A stretch of DNA of 64,000 nucleotides from Lathyrus oleraceus (GCF_024323335.1 NC_066581.1:441651816-441715815); one strand, 5' to 3'; positions 46,758 to 59,521 are shown, counted from the stretch's first letter. Notes: a model not told the origin generated them from the sequence alone. Made by a program: numbers and translations.

Positions 46758-49700
46758 CTCTTTAGCTTGTGCGATAGCACCATTGTTATCATAATAGAGA
46801 CCAATGGGATGCACAGTGCTATGAACTATGCCAAGTTCACTAATGAACTTTTTGATCCAAACAACTTCCTTTGCTGCACTTGAGGCAGCAATATACTCGG
46901 CCTCAGTTGTAGAATCAGCAACTGTATCTTGCTTTGAACTTTTTCCAACTCACAGCGCCACCGTTTAAGAAAAACATATAACTAGATTGCGATCTAGAGT
47001 CATCTTTATCTGTCTGGAAGCTAGCATCGGTGTAACCAATTACAGCAAGCTCTTCCTGACCTCCATATATCAAGAGTGAGTCCTTATTCCTTCTCAAATA
47101 CTTAAGGATATTCTTGACAGCTATCCAATTAGCATCATCGGGATCAAATTGGTACCTACTCGTTGCACTTAAAGCATACGAGACATCTGGTCGAGTACAT
47201 AACATGTCATACATGATAAATCCTATTGCATATTCATATGTAATCTTATTCATGAGATCCCTTTCTTCCTTAGTTGAAGGGGATTGTGTTTTTGATAGAT
47301 ACAAGCCCTGTTGCATAGGTATGAATCCTTTCTTAAAATCATGCGTATTAAAGTGTCTCAACACTTTGTCTATGTATGTACTCTGACTTAGGCCAAGCAG
47401 TTTTTGTGATCTATCTCTATAGATCCTGATTCCTAATATATAGGTTGCTTCACCTAGGTCCTTCATAGAAAATCACTTCCCTAACCAAGACTTTACTTGT
47501 TGCATGGTAGGGATATGTTTCCAATGAGTAATATGTCATCTACATATAATACCAGGAAAACGATCATGCTCCCACTAACCTTCTTATAGACACAAGGCTC
47601 ATCTTCGTTCTTGATGAATCCATAATGTTTTACTGTTTCATCAAAACTAAGATTCCAGCTTCTGGAAGCTTACTTCAATCCATAGATTGATCTTTGTAAC
47701 TTACATATCTTTTGGGCTTCTTCTGGTATGTCAAATCCTTCAGGCTGTGTCATGTACACATCCTTAAGAAGATTCCCATTAAGGAAAGCAGTTTTGACAT
47801 TCATATGCCATATTCCATAATCATGATATGCAGCGATAGCAAGTAAAATCTAAACACATTTAAGCATTGCAACTGGGGAAAAGGTTTCATCATAGTCAAC
47901 TCCGTGAATTTGTTTATATCCTTTTGCAATTAGTCTTGCCTTATAGGTATTTACCTTACCATCCATGTCAATGTTCTTTTTGAAGACCCACTTGCATCCT
48001 ATAGGGTTAACTCCTATAGGAGGCTCTACCAAGGTCCAAACATGGTTTCTGTACATGGAATCCATTTCAGATTTCATGGCTTCTAGCCACTTCTCAGACT
48101 CGGGACCAATTATGGCCTCTTGGTAGGTCACAAGCTCATCTTGATCCATGAGTAGTAAATCACCTTGATTAGTTATGAGATATCCATATCTCTCAGGTGG
48201 GTGACGTATCCTGCTTGACCTACGCTGGTCTTGTTCTACTTGAGCGGGCTGCTCTTTCACAACTACTTGTGTTTCCTGCTCTAATTTCTCCATAGGTATA
48301 TCAATGCTTTGTGATTCTTGAATTTCTTCAAGCTCTACTGTCCTCCCACTGATTCCTTTGGAAATAAAATCCTTTTCTAGGAAAACTCCAGTTCGAGCGA
48401 CAAACACTTTGCCCTTAGAAGGATTGTAGAAGTAATACCCTCTTGTTTCTTTAGGATACCCCACAAATAAGCATTTGTTAGATTTGGGCTCAAGCTTAGA
48501 TGAAATTTTTTGTTTCAAATAAACTTCGCAATCCAAAATCTTCATGTAAGACATATGTGGTTTCTTACCACTCCATATCTCATATGGTGTCTTCTCAACC
48601 TTTTTGGATGAAACACAGTTAAGTGTGTAAGTTGTTATCAGTAGTGCATGTTCCCAAAAGGAGTTTGGAAGATCGGTGTGACTCATCACGGATTGGACCA
48701 TGTCTAACAAGGTTCGATTTCTTCTCTCAAATACACCGTTCAATTGGGGTGTTCCAGGAGGAGTAAGTTGGGATAGGATCCCACACTCTTTCAGATGGTC
48801 ATCAAACTATAGGCTTAAATACTCACCACCTCGATCTGATCAAAGAGTTTTAATATTCTTACCTAGTTGGTTTTATACTTCATTCTTGAATTTCTTGAAC
48901 TTTTCAAAGGACTCTGATTTGTGTTTCATTAAATACACATAACCATATCTACTGAAATCATCAGTAAATGTGATGAAGTACTGAAAACCTCCTCTGGCTG
49001 GTATGTTCAGTGGTCCACATACATCAGTATGTATGAGGGCCAAAAGATCATTAGCTCTTTCGCCTTTTCCTGTGAATGGAGACTTTGTCATATTTCCAAT
49101 TAAACAGGATATGCATGTCTCATATGATTCATAATCAAAAGATTCCAAGAGTCCATCTTTATGGAGTTTGGAAATGCGTTTCTCATTTATGTGGCCTAAT
49201 CGACCACGCCAAAGGTAAGTTGGATTTAACTCATTAGGTTTCATCCTTTTAGTATTAATGTTATAAATAGGCACTTCAAGATCAAGGACATATAGTCCAT
49301 TTTTCATTTGCGCAGTAGCATAGAATATATCATTCAAATAAATAGAGCAACAATTGTTCTTTATTATAAATAAAAAACCAAACTTGTCTAAACAAGAAAC
49401 GGAAATAATATTCCTGCTAATTGCAGGTACATAATAACAGTTCTCTAACTGAATTATTAAACCACTAGGTAAAGTCAATACATAAGTTCCTACGGCTAAA
49501 GCAGCAACTTTTGCTCCATTGCCAACTTGTAGGTCAACTTCACCTTTTGCCAAATCTCTACTCCTTTTTAGCCCCTGCATATTGGTACAAATGTGAGAAC
49601 CGCATCCAGTATCTAATACCCATGATGCAGAAGTAGATAAATTAATTTCAACAATAAAAATACTTGAAGTTGAGGTCTCTACTCCATTCTTATCTTCCAG

Positions 49701-50513
49701 GTACTTTGGGTAGTTTCTCTTCCAGTGTCCGGTCTTACCGCAATGGAAGCAGATGCCTTCCTTTGTTATGCCTCCACTAGGCTTCAAAGCAGGAGCAGTG
49801 GGTTTGGGTTTGGAAACTTCCTTGCCTTTCCCTTTATCACCCTGCTTGGTGGGTCTTTTGTTCTGTCTCTTTCCATTTCCAATCATCAGAATGGACTTCC
49901 CTTTTGACTTCAGATTCTGCTCAGCAGTTCTTAACATGGCTAGCATTTCAGGAAGAGATTTGTCCATATCATTCATATTGAAATTAAGGACAAATTGACT
50001 GAATCTATCTGGCAACGATTGCAAGATCAAATCATTCGCAAGTTACTTTCCGAGGGGAAAACCCAACCTCTCAAGGTTCTCCACATACCCAATCATCTTG
50101 AGCACATGGGGACCTTCAGGGGCTCCCTCGGCTAACTTGCCTTGAAAAATGGATTTTGAAACTTCAAACCTTTCATGCCTTGCTTGCTCTTAATAGAGCA
50201 TCTTCAGGTGTTCGATCATATCGAACGTTGCCATGTTCTCATGTCGCTTTTGTAACTCTGAGTTCATGGTAGCTAGCATGAGGCAAGCGGTTTCATTGGC
50301 ATCATCAACATGCTTCTTATAAGCATCTCTTTCTGCCTTAGGTGCAAAACTAGGAGGTTCATCTTCAGGGACAGGTTTCTCCAAGACATACAGCTTTCTA
50401 TCATGTTTGAGGACAATCCTCAGATTTCGGTGCCAATCCAAAAAAATTGTCCTAGACAATTTTTCCTTGTCAAGGATTGATTGTAAAATATTGTTAGAGG
50501 TGTTTGTTGTCAT
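46758..50513 (-). pseudogene. Copy C gag-pol, truncated, many stops
   Basis: ATG at 50513 starts gag in the same context as copy A. The gag block deleted in A is present here. Stops include TAA 50190-50192, TAA 50043-50045, TAA 48873-48875, TGA and TAG near 48825-48855, and TAG 47850-47852. One shift lies near 47505 and a 1-nt gain near 46940. Recognisable are the zinc knuckle (about 49700-49745), protease DTGCGSH (about 49600), integrase Asp in HTDVCGP (about 49020), the Glu region (ERRNRTL, about 48715), RT with an intact YVDD (47535-47546), and RNase H GYTDAS (about 47030). Most stops are C-to-T type. Confidence 0.9.
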
Positions 50514-52003
50514 GGTAATCTACATGAAAATAATGAAAATATAAGTATCAATAACATATTTAATTAGGACTTTAATTAAATATGCTCCCACTATTTTACT
50601 CAAAACAAATGACCCTCACCATTTGATTCAGAAAATCCCTTGGAAGATTTTCTAGTGGATCGAGATCCACATTTCACTTTGTTTTAAGTCGCGTAGGCGA
50701 ATTATACAAAACTAGGTTATTTAGGTAGAAACTCTTTCCAATTGTATCTAATACAACTCTCGAATATTTTAGTTGGGTGAATAACTCCTTATTCCAATCC
50801 ATCACATTGATTATTTCCAACTCTTGCTTCTAAACATATATAATCTTATTATAATTTGTTTAGTCAAGTGTGACCCATTGTTTTAGCAATTGGATATTAC
50901 AATTATCCTATCGCACCTTACTAATATAAAATATGCACCTCGCGTAAGCGAAACCTACATTATTCGATACAAGTCTTGATGAGTGCTAAAACTTGGAAAG
51001 CATAAACTTAATATTTAATTTGAGGGAATTTGCAATTATTCTGATCTCACCGGCTTATTTATCATATAAATCGTCTCACACATGCATCAACATACATAAT
51101 GAAACAGTTATGGCCCCTAGCACAATTGTTCTCCCAAGCCAATGAGAGAACCTAAGGTAACCTAATAACGATATAAGCTTCTCCAAGCAAGATCTTCAAG
51201 GTTGTCCTCCTTTGATATTGTATTCTTCTCTTTCTTCATAACATTACATTACATAAAATAAACTCGTTTTACATACGAGGGAGTGATATGAGGAAAGAAG
51301 TTACATTAAGAGATTAAAAGAGAGCCACGACACACAGGTCGTATTTTAAAGTCCCAAAACAAAATAAAGGAAAACTAAGGTTATAACCGATCACCAGAAG
51401 ACAATAATAATAAACACATTATTATTATTAATTAAAATTCTGTTAATTAATTAAAACCAAATTGAATAATTCATTTTAAAGCACAACTCTTGCGCAGTCA
51501 CAACCCTAATCGCATAACTCTTTGATGGCACAACCCTTGTGTCGTCATGAACCCTAATGCACCAATTTAAGACCGTCAAACACACCTAGATTGTTAATTC
51601 AGTATGATTGATCAACATGTCATTGCTTGACCATACTAATGTCAGATCAAGAAGCAAATGACCATTGATCGCTCAAAGGAAAACAACCATTAAGTGTTTG
51701 AATGAACCAAAAAGAAACAGTATATCATTTATACCATATTTTGCATTAGGATTACTTATATCATATATATAACTTGATCATCTCAATTGCGTAACCTATG
51801 GACAATCGATGTATCGCTGCTTCACCATACTAACGTCGGATTCCGAAGCATAGTCAATATCAATCATCCAAATTGTACACACATGATGCCAAATTTAATT
51901 ATTCGTTTATTCTTTGATTCATTTTGTATTTTAATCGTATTAATACAGAAAATACATAAAATACAGAAAATAAACAGGTATCAGATGCATGGTTTCGTAA
52001 GTG
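50514..52003 (-). other. Copy C untranslated leader, without the palindrome array
   Basis: Collinear with the leaders of A and B except that the GTTAACCGGTTAAC array and its surroundings are missing (joint at about 51480-51495). No coding sequence is supported. Confidence 0.75.
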
Positions 52004-52015
52004 GCTCTGATACCA
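52004..52015 (-). other. Copy C primer binding site (tRNA-iMet)
   Basis: On the minus strand TGGTATCAGAGC, one base after the LTR. Confidence 0.92.
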
Positions 52016-52016
52016 C

Positions 52017-52249
52017 TGAAGGAGAAGACTGATCCAAAACGCGGCGGAATTTTAAAAAATTCTCCTCTAGTGATCCTTACGAATGGGCATGATCATTGAT
52101 AGAATCGTTACCTCTTGTGGTGATTGAAACCTTTGATGAAGATCTACGGAGCGATCACGAACGTTGAATGGTGACAACACCTCTACTCAGTCCACACGAA
52201 CGGATTCCTTCAATCTCAGTGCTAGCTGCTATGAATGAAGGATTTGAGT

Positions 52250-52286
<37 letters not shown>

Positions 52287-53357
52287 AATTACAACTGCAC
52301 AAATGCTTCTGCACAAGGGTTCTATTTATAGAACCACTTGTGTGGGTTGCAAGCTAAAAAGCCCACTTAAGTGTATGTGGCTCATATCTTATGATATGCC
52401 AAAATCACTTAAGCGTGTGGTACCTTACCATATTTCGTATTCTACTTAAGTACACGATGTTTTACAATTCACTTAAGTGCACCGTATCTTATGGCGTTCC
52501 TTAGTTACTTTATCTCTCATCAATTCGTCCTTTTGTGTGTGACCCTATAGGTTTTCGCGACATTAACAATTATATTTAATCACGTATTTAACATAATAAA
52601 CAGTGAGTGGTATCTAGCAACACATCACTGCTACCCAAGACACAAAAATGTCATGTGATCTGACAAATCCTTTTGTGATAATACTTATGTGTATAATTAC
52701 TCTTTTGCCCTTATGTCTATATTGAACACAAGGCATAAATCGTGTCATCCTTGTCCAGTTCAATATTGGGCATGTAGACATTTATCCTGTTACGCAGGAT
52801 GGGAAAATTCCATCTAGGTCACTCATGTCCCTCAGCTTGCTTCCTGGAGTACCCATCAACTGTCTTTATGGTCATCCAGTTATGGACAATGTTTGATCAA
52901 CAATAAGGCACTCGACTATACATCTAGGGTACATAGTGGTTTCAGGTCAAAGGGTGGTACACACCATTATCACCATGAGAGTAACTTATGACACTTAGCA
53001 TAAAATTCTATGTATTATTCTCATGGCGGGTCAATCCAGTATAAATATTACTTATACGTATGTTTAAGACTTGATAACTCTTTATCCATGATCCATGAGA
53101 TGTGATCATTAGTCTATATACATAATAGTCTTAATGCTTTAATGTTATCCCACTTTATAACAAATCTCGACTATGGATACTTTAAGAATAGTTTATGTTT
53201 AATGGGATCTCATGATTAAGTCACACTTGATACATTAAACAGACTAGTTGTTCTAAGGACTTTATTAAACAAAGATAATAAAGAAAACTCCTTTTATTAT
53301 TAATAAATAATTCTATACAAGTACCAAAAGTATTGGGCTCTAGGGCTTTAACCAACA
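52017..53357 (-). mobile_element. Copy C 5' LTR
   Basis: 1341 bp, on the minus strand TGTTGGTTAAAGCCC to CTCCTTCA. The promoter dyads are at about 52312-52375. It carries a (GA)n tract at 52253-52280 that A and B lack. Confidence 0.92.
52253..52280. repeat. (AG)14 microsatellite in the copy C LTR
   Basis: Uninterrupted AG run of 28 bp, expanded from the TCTCTCTTTCTCTC stretch seen at the same LTR position in A and B. Confidence 0.95.
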
Positions 53358-53863
53358 CATATATGTATAAGATGAAGTAAGGTGAAGTATCCCTTGATAT
53401 ATTTGATCAAATGTTGAAGAAACTTGTTGAGAAAGTCACACAAGATACTCAGATGAATTTAGGATTCCAAGGCAAACAAGCTTCCAACTCTTAATGAATT
53501 CTTGATCAAAATGATAAATGGAGATCATGGGGATCCATATATGATATCTAGAGTAAAATTGAACCATCTCTTGATTGATCTCCTTGCATTTAGGGTCTCA
53601 AACCCTAGATGTGAGCTTGGTGAGGCATAGGTGAACACACACACTACCTACAAAAGAAGTAAACTATATATTGACATATTTTTGGTATTTGGGTTAGTAA
53701 ATAAATAATAAATAAAGTATGATACGATCAAATATGCTTGATTATCTCTCCAAATGCAAACCCAATGAATGAGGGGTAAGGAGGATGCCAAGGTGTGATC
53801 CCAAAGCCAATGCATATGATGAGATAGCATGAGGGATTTTAGGGTCAAAATTGGGATCTTACA
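53358..53863 (-). mobile_element. Ogre LTR 5' end, minus strand
   Basis: Collinear with 22100-22603. It ends outward with the reverse complement of TGTAAGATCCC at 53863. Only about 500 bp remain because copy C (53357) sits on its inner side. No PPT lies beyond 53863, so the next sequence was its target. Confidence 0.88.
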
Positions 53864-55190
53864 ATTAGGAAAAATGAACCTTTGCATACCCTTAGCATAA
53901 TGCAAAATTATGTAAAAAGGTGTTGTGTTGTGAAAATGGCAATGGTGTAAAGTGGAGGTCATGACATGTTTCTAGGCCAGACTAGGCCACTTGGCCAATC
54001 CAACTTTGATGTCCTTAAGTGATGAATTAGGTCTTGATCCTTGAAACAAAGTTGGAGAGGAGTCAATTTAGGACATTTAGCTCAAAGTATATCCTTAAAA
54101 TGTTAAAATATGAACATCTTATGGGTTTGGACCAAATGGTAGGCCAAAATTGCCAAACCTTGACCAACCAACATGCCCTAAAATTGCAATTTCTATGTTT
54201 CTTGAATTCCAAGGAACCATGATAATTGTTTGAAGACCGAATAATCAAAACTTTATAGAAACAAAACCTTGATGCTTTGTAGGATGATTATGATTCATGC
54301 TTGTGGGTGAAACCATTGATCTTAAGTTGTTGATTCAAAGGTTCAAACCAAAAACTTTCACTTGTAATGCCATGTATGAATGAGGTGGATGGATATTTGA
54401 TGAATGAGGATTGAAGTTAGGAAAGTAAGGTTTTTAAAAGTATGTATGGACTTTGGTCATGGTTGACCAAAAAGTCAAATGTTGACCAAAGTCAAACTTT
54501 GGCCAAAACTGATCTATGGGGTTCCTTGAATGAATGAAGCATGGAATGAGTTTGAGTTGGATGTTGATGGACTAATGGATAATGAGGTTATCAAGTGATA
54601 TATCCATGAAGTAAATTTTCAATCAAAAAGTCCAATCATAGAATCAAAGGGGCACGATTAGGGTTTCATGGACCAAAAGGTTCCTCAAGGGCCAAAGTCA
54701 AGCAAACTAGAGTTTGGGTGCATGAGGTGTTTAGGAGTAGTTTCACAAGGTTGATGTACAATCAATGGTTGTATATTAGGGATTCATAAAGGTCAAGGTC
54801 AAAGAACAAAGTAAAATGATGACTTGTACAAGCCACAAAAGATCAAGGGGCTAGGGTTGAGGCCCATGAATGACTAGATGAATAAGCAAAGCTTCCAATC
54901 AAGGCTCACCACCCAATTGGGGTTTTAGAGGTGAATGGATGACTTGTGTGTCTCACAAAGTCAATAAGTGCTTGAAGATAATAATTAGGATTTAGGGTGG
55001 ATTGGACACACCCTAAAAAATCAATAAATCTTGGGTGGTTCTCAGATATGAACATTGTGTCTTGACTCTATGTAGCATGCTCTCTTGATAAGAATGTAAA
55101 ATGCCAATGAGATTATGAAATGATGAATGTATGTTTTGCATTAGGATCATGAAGGTTGTATTAGATGTAGGGTAAATTTGGGGTATGACA
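53864..55190 (-). mobile_element. Fragment of an unidentified LTR, minus strand
   Basis: The right end at 55190 is the reverse complement of TGTCATACCCCAAATTTACC, a typical legume LTR start. The interior is AT-rich with many GGTCAAAG motifs and has no coding frame. The left side stops at the inverted Ogre LTR. Family unknown. Confidence 0.5.
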
Positions 55191-56186
55191 ACCGCTAAGT
55201 CCCAAAACGCTGGAAAATACATAGAATTTATTTTTCTGTGTCTTCCACCATGGAAGCCCTTACAGACCTCCGATTTTGATTCTGTTAAAAGCCTTGATCT
55301 CAAAATTTGAAATACAACAATTATCCAATGATTAAAACCACAAATTCACAATTTATCACATATTGACATTAACCAAATCATGGATTTTCATACTTTCGTA
55401 TTTACCCTCAAATCTCCAAAACCCCAACAATGGTGAAAACATATTAGCAAATCAAAATGGAAATTATCATTAATTTAAGTACACAAATTTTACCAACAAT
55501 CACAACACGTATCATAAAATCAATATCAATTTACAAAATTAAATCAAACTTCAATGCTCTATTGGAGGTTAAGGACTCCTCTACCCTACCCCTCACGCAT
55601 AATCTTTATTGAAAGTTATTCTCCCCCCTTACCTTAGATTTTTCCAGCAAAGTTCCTCCAAACTCTATCAATGGATGCTCTCCCTATGCCTTCTCTTGCT
55701 CTTTCTCTTACCCTAGCCTCTTTTTCCTCTTTCAATTCAAGTACGGTCAAAAACTCTCTAACTCTCTAACTTTTATTTTATAATAACAAAACTCATAAGT
55801 TTTGGATTTACCTTTCTATACCCACTTACTCGCAAAAACCCAACAATGCTCTTCCTCTTTTATTTCCTATATTTAATTATTCTATTCTTATTATTTTATC
55901 TCTAATAACAAAATAATTAAATTCTCTAAAAATTCTGCTACTCATATTATTTCATTTAATAATTAAAACACTATTATTTAAATAATAAAATAAAAACATT
56001 ATTTCAATTAATAAAATAATTATAAGTTATTCTATCTTTCTCCAATTACTCTCCACACCCTACTACAAGGTCACTTACCCTCTCTCATCCACATTCATTT
56101 ATCCACCCACACAAAATAATCAAATAAATACACAAAAAGTATAATGAAATTAAAATAAAATAATTTATTAAAATTGTGGTGTTACA
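55191..56186 (-). mobile_element. Chromovirus 3' LTR, 5' 996 bp only
   Basis: It matches 61212-62207 collinearly. The matching to the other 1.67 kb of the LTR (59537-61211) is absent: the unidentified LTR fragment lies there instead. It ends GGTGTTACA at 56186. Confidence 0.88.
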
Positions 56187-56229
56187 ACTCTCTCTCTCAC
56201 TTAAAGAATTTTCGCCCTCGAAAATTACC
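56187..56229 (-). other. Chromovirus PPT region
   Basis: On the minus strand the sequence before the LTR is purine-rich (AGTGAGAGAGAGAGT), directly abutting TGTAACACC. Confidence 0.7.
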
Positions 56230-57025
56230 TTAAGAAAATAAAGTCGAATACGACTCTCTCATCTGACTCTCAAGCTCCCAATTCATGTTTCCACCAGTTG
56301 GTCCTTCCCAAACTATCTTCACCAAGGTAATCCCCTACCACATAACTATTTCACTTCCATATCCTTTATTCGCATGGGTGATGCCTTAATAGTCAAGTTA
56401 TCCCTCACCTACACATCATCCACGTGGATCATATGACACGTATCCGGGATGTATCTCCTCTACTAAGACACATAAAACTCATCATGAAGATTATCAAGTG
56501 ATGGTGGCAAAGCAATCTGATAAGTCGTTTCTCATATCCTCTGCAATATCTCGTATGGACCAATGAAATGTGACGTGATCTTTCGAGACCAACACCAATT
56601 ACCGGAGTAACTCTAATAAACACATGATCTCCTTCTTGGAACTCAAATTCTTTCCTCCTCTTCTCATAGTAACTATGTTGGCCACTCTACAAAGCTCTCA
56701 TCTTCTCTTGAATCATTTTAACCTTCTTTGTCGTTTGTTCGATAATCTCAGGTCCAATTACAACACTCTATCTTGATTCATACCAACGCAAAGGTGTCTT
56801 ACACCTTATACCATACAATGCTTCAAATGGTGTCATTCCAATACTCAAATGGAAACTGTTGTTGTAGGTAAACTCAATCAACGGTAAAAAGTTATCCTAA
56901 GTACCTCTTTGTTATAGTATAAAAGCTCTCAGCAAGTCTTCTAAAGATTGGATAGTTTTGTTTGTCTGACCATCTGTCTGTGGATGATAATCGAAACTCC
57001 AACGCAACTTCGTACCTAAATCCTT
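56230..57025 (-). pseudogene. Chromovirus integrase C-terminus and chromodomain, frameshifted
   Basis: On the minus strand the frame ending in TAA at 56230-56232 reads a chromodomain end (VWEGPTGGNMNWELES then QMRESY), preceded in another frame by YIPDTCHMIHVDDV and VRDNLTIKASPMRI (about 56360-56460), with a TAG in between. Chromodomains direct insertion of chromoviruses to particular chromatin (established for the group). Several shifts separate it from the integrase core. Confidence 0.7.
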
Positions 57026-57447
57026 CTACAAGCTCTCCCAAAATATCAATGTAAACCTCGGATCCCTGTCAAATACAATATTGGATGGAATACCATGTAG
57101 ACAAACAATCCTCTCAATATACATTTCTGCTAGTTTTTCCAATGGAGAATTAAGTTGAACCAGAATGAAATGAGCCAATTTAGTCAACCTAACCACAATA
57201 ACCCAAATAGTATCATAACTCTTTGCTGTCCTCGGCAATCCCGACACAAAGTCCATCAAAATGTTGTCCAATTTCCACTCAAGAATATATAACGGTTGCA
57301 TCAAACCTAATGGATTTTGATGCACAACTTTTGACTTTTGGCGAGTCAAACACGCATACACAAATTCAGCAACCTCCTTTTTCATTCCCGACCACCAAAA
57401 ATTCCTCTTAAAATCTTGATACGTCTTCGTAGCACCAGGATGAATAC
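57026..57447 (-). pseudogene. Chromovirus integrase core
   Basis: On the minus strand: a zinc region with His-rich LSIHPGATK and then FVYACLTRQKSK, where the second Cys of the expected CXXC is Arg; the catalytic Asp in MDFVSGLPR; and FDRDPRFT with the second Asp. The Glu-containing part is broken by a shift beyond 57026. Confidence 0.8.
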
Positions 57448-58038
57448 TCAGAGCACTCGATGTCCTTCCTCAAGAATACTCTTCTTAAGTTCAGGCATAC
57501 CAGGAACATAAATCCTATCTCTGAATATGATCACACCATTCTTATCGATTCTAAATTCTCCACCTTGGTCTTGGTTGATTAAAGCTAATCGACCAACCAA
57601 TCTCAAATCAGTCCTTTGACCTTCTTGAATCTCTTCAAGAACACTATAAGTGAGCTTCAGCATACCCAACTTCACACTTTATGATGTGACTTCACAAACC
57701 AAACTCAAATCTCTAAATTCTTCTATCAACTCTAACTCTTTAGCCATATGCAATGTCTTCCTACTCAATGCACCGACTATGACATTAACTTTAGCAAGAT
57801 GGTAATTCAAATCAAAATCATAGTCCTTCAACAACTCAATCCATCTCCTCTGTCTCATATTGAACTCATTTTGATATAACAGGTACTTCAAACTCTTATG
57901 ATCACTGAACACTTCAAAACTAGAGCCAAACAAATAATTTCTCAAAATCTTAAGTGTGAACACAATAACAACCAACTTGAAATCATGCGTAGGATAATTA
58001 TTCTCATGAACTTTAAGTTGCCTTGATGCATAATCCAC
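57448..58038 (-). pseudogene. Chromovirus RNase H and linker to integrase
   Basis: On the minus strand: YASRQLKVHENNYPTHDFKL, SFEVFSDHKSLKYL (RNase H Asp) and RRWIELLKDYDFDLNYH, then LSRKTLHMAKEL. TGA at 57679-57681 interrupts before the linker toward integrase. The block is in one frame otherwise. Confidence 0.82.
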
Positions 58039-59020
58039 AACTTGTCCATTTTACATCAACACCTCTTAAGCCTATCTTAGAAGCATCACAATACACGACG
58101 AAATATTTAGTCAGACTCGGCAAAATCAACAATGGACATGACGCCAACCTCTTCTTAAGCTATTGAAAACTCTCTTCACACTTAACATCCAAAACATACG
58201 CATAAGTCTTCTTAGTTAGTTGAGTTAGCGGCAAGGCCAACTTGGATAAGCCTTCAATAAATCTACGATAATAACCAATTAGCCCAAGAAAACTTTGGCT
58301 TTCAGTGACGAACTTAAGAGTATCCAACTACAACACAGCCTCAACCTTCGGCGGATCCACCACAATACCTATAGTAGAGATAACGTAGCCGAGAAATCTC
58401 ACCTTTTCCAACCAAAACTCGGACTTTGACAACTTAGCGTACAATTCCTTCTCTTGTAACAACTTCAACACAACTCTCAGATGTTCATCATGCTTTTCAT
58501 ACTTCTTCGAATAAATCAGCATATCATTAATAAACACTACCACAAACTTATCCAAATACTTATGAAAGATCATGTTCATATACTCCATGAACACGCCATA
58601 AGCATTAGACACACCAAGCAACATCAATGAATACTCGTAATGACCATACCTCGTCTTGAAAGAAGTCTTTGGAATATCTTCAGCCTTTACACAAATCTGA
58701 TGATAGTCGGATCTCAAATCAGTCTTGCTAAAAACACAGGCACCTACCAACGGGTCCATCAAATCATCAATCCTAGGAAGTTGATACTTGTTCTTAATAT
58801 TTACTTTGTTCAACTGTCGGTAGTCGACATACAACCTTATACTACCATATTTCTTCCTGACTAACAACACTGGAACACCCTACAGCGAAACACTCATCCT
58901 AATAAACTTCTTCTGAAGAAAATTTTCTAATTGCATATTCAACTCACTCAACTCTGAAGCAGACATTTGATAAGGAGTTATTGATATCGGACTCATACAT
59001 GGTACCAAATCTATAGAAAA
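58039..59020 (-). pseudogene. Chromovirus reverse transcriptase with mutated catalytic Asp
   Basis: On the minus strand the RT starts near 59020 ([20 protein letters not shown]), passes a stop near 58880, and contains [36 protein letters not shown], and [10 protein letters not shown] at about 58515-58545. The FxDD box reads FIND: the first catalytic Asp codon GAT is AAT. RT ends about 58328, and decayed thumb sequence follows to 58039. Confidence 0.85.
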
Positions 59021-59520
59021 ACAACCTCTCCCTCTGGCGTAAAATCATTGATGTCTTCAAGAAACACTTATGGTAAATCACAAACAACTGGAAGATCACC
59101 AACTACTCCATTGCCTTTGGCTTCTAACGAGGCTAACATCATCAACACTTGCGCACCATCCCTTAAAAACCCCCTTACTTGCTTAGCTTATACAAAGAAA
59201 TCTTCGTCTTCAACCAACTATGAGAACCTCACTCTCTTGGCATAACAGTTGATATGAAATTTGAATCTTCATCTTCAACAAACTCAAGAATCAACACTGA
59301 CTTGTCCTACAACCTTCACTCTTGTAATTAGCGGCACGTTGAACCAACCATCCACACCTGAAACATCTCAGAGAAGCAGAAGCTTCTCCCCCACTTGTTC
59401 CAATCTTGTTCCTACCAGCAAGCAGTTAGGAACAAAAACGAGTATCGATAGTGGTTCAGACACATGTCGCATGCCAGGGAACACACAAAATTATATAAAC
59501 TTGGCCAGATGGACCGACCT
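59021..59520 (-). pseudogene. Remnant of chromovirus gag/protease region
   Basis: Only about 500 bp lie between RT and PBS, where about 2 kb of gag and protease is expected. On the minus strand a possible zinc-knuckle trace (LRCFRCGWLVQRAANYK, about 59310-59370) is visible. The rest is not recognisable. Confidence 0.5.
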
Positions 59521-59521
59521 T

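Larger units (their letters stand above)
46758..53357 (-). mobile_element. Copia copy C, minus strand, 3' end missing
   Basis: Same family as A and B, read from 53357 down. The 5' LTR, PBS, leader, the longest gag of the three copies and pol are present, but the sequence stops inside RNase H at about 46758, so the pol end, PPT and 3' LTR are gone. It joins the Ogre LTR there with only short overlap and no TSD. Confidence 0.92.

Noticed and set aside
53648..53962. 104-codon minus-strand frame
   Set aside because: It lies across an Ogre LTR start and its flank; equivalent frames in the other LTR copies are not conserved.
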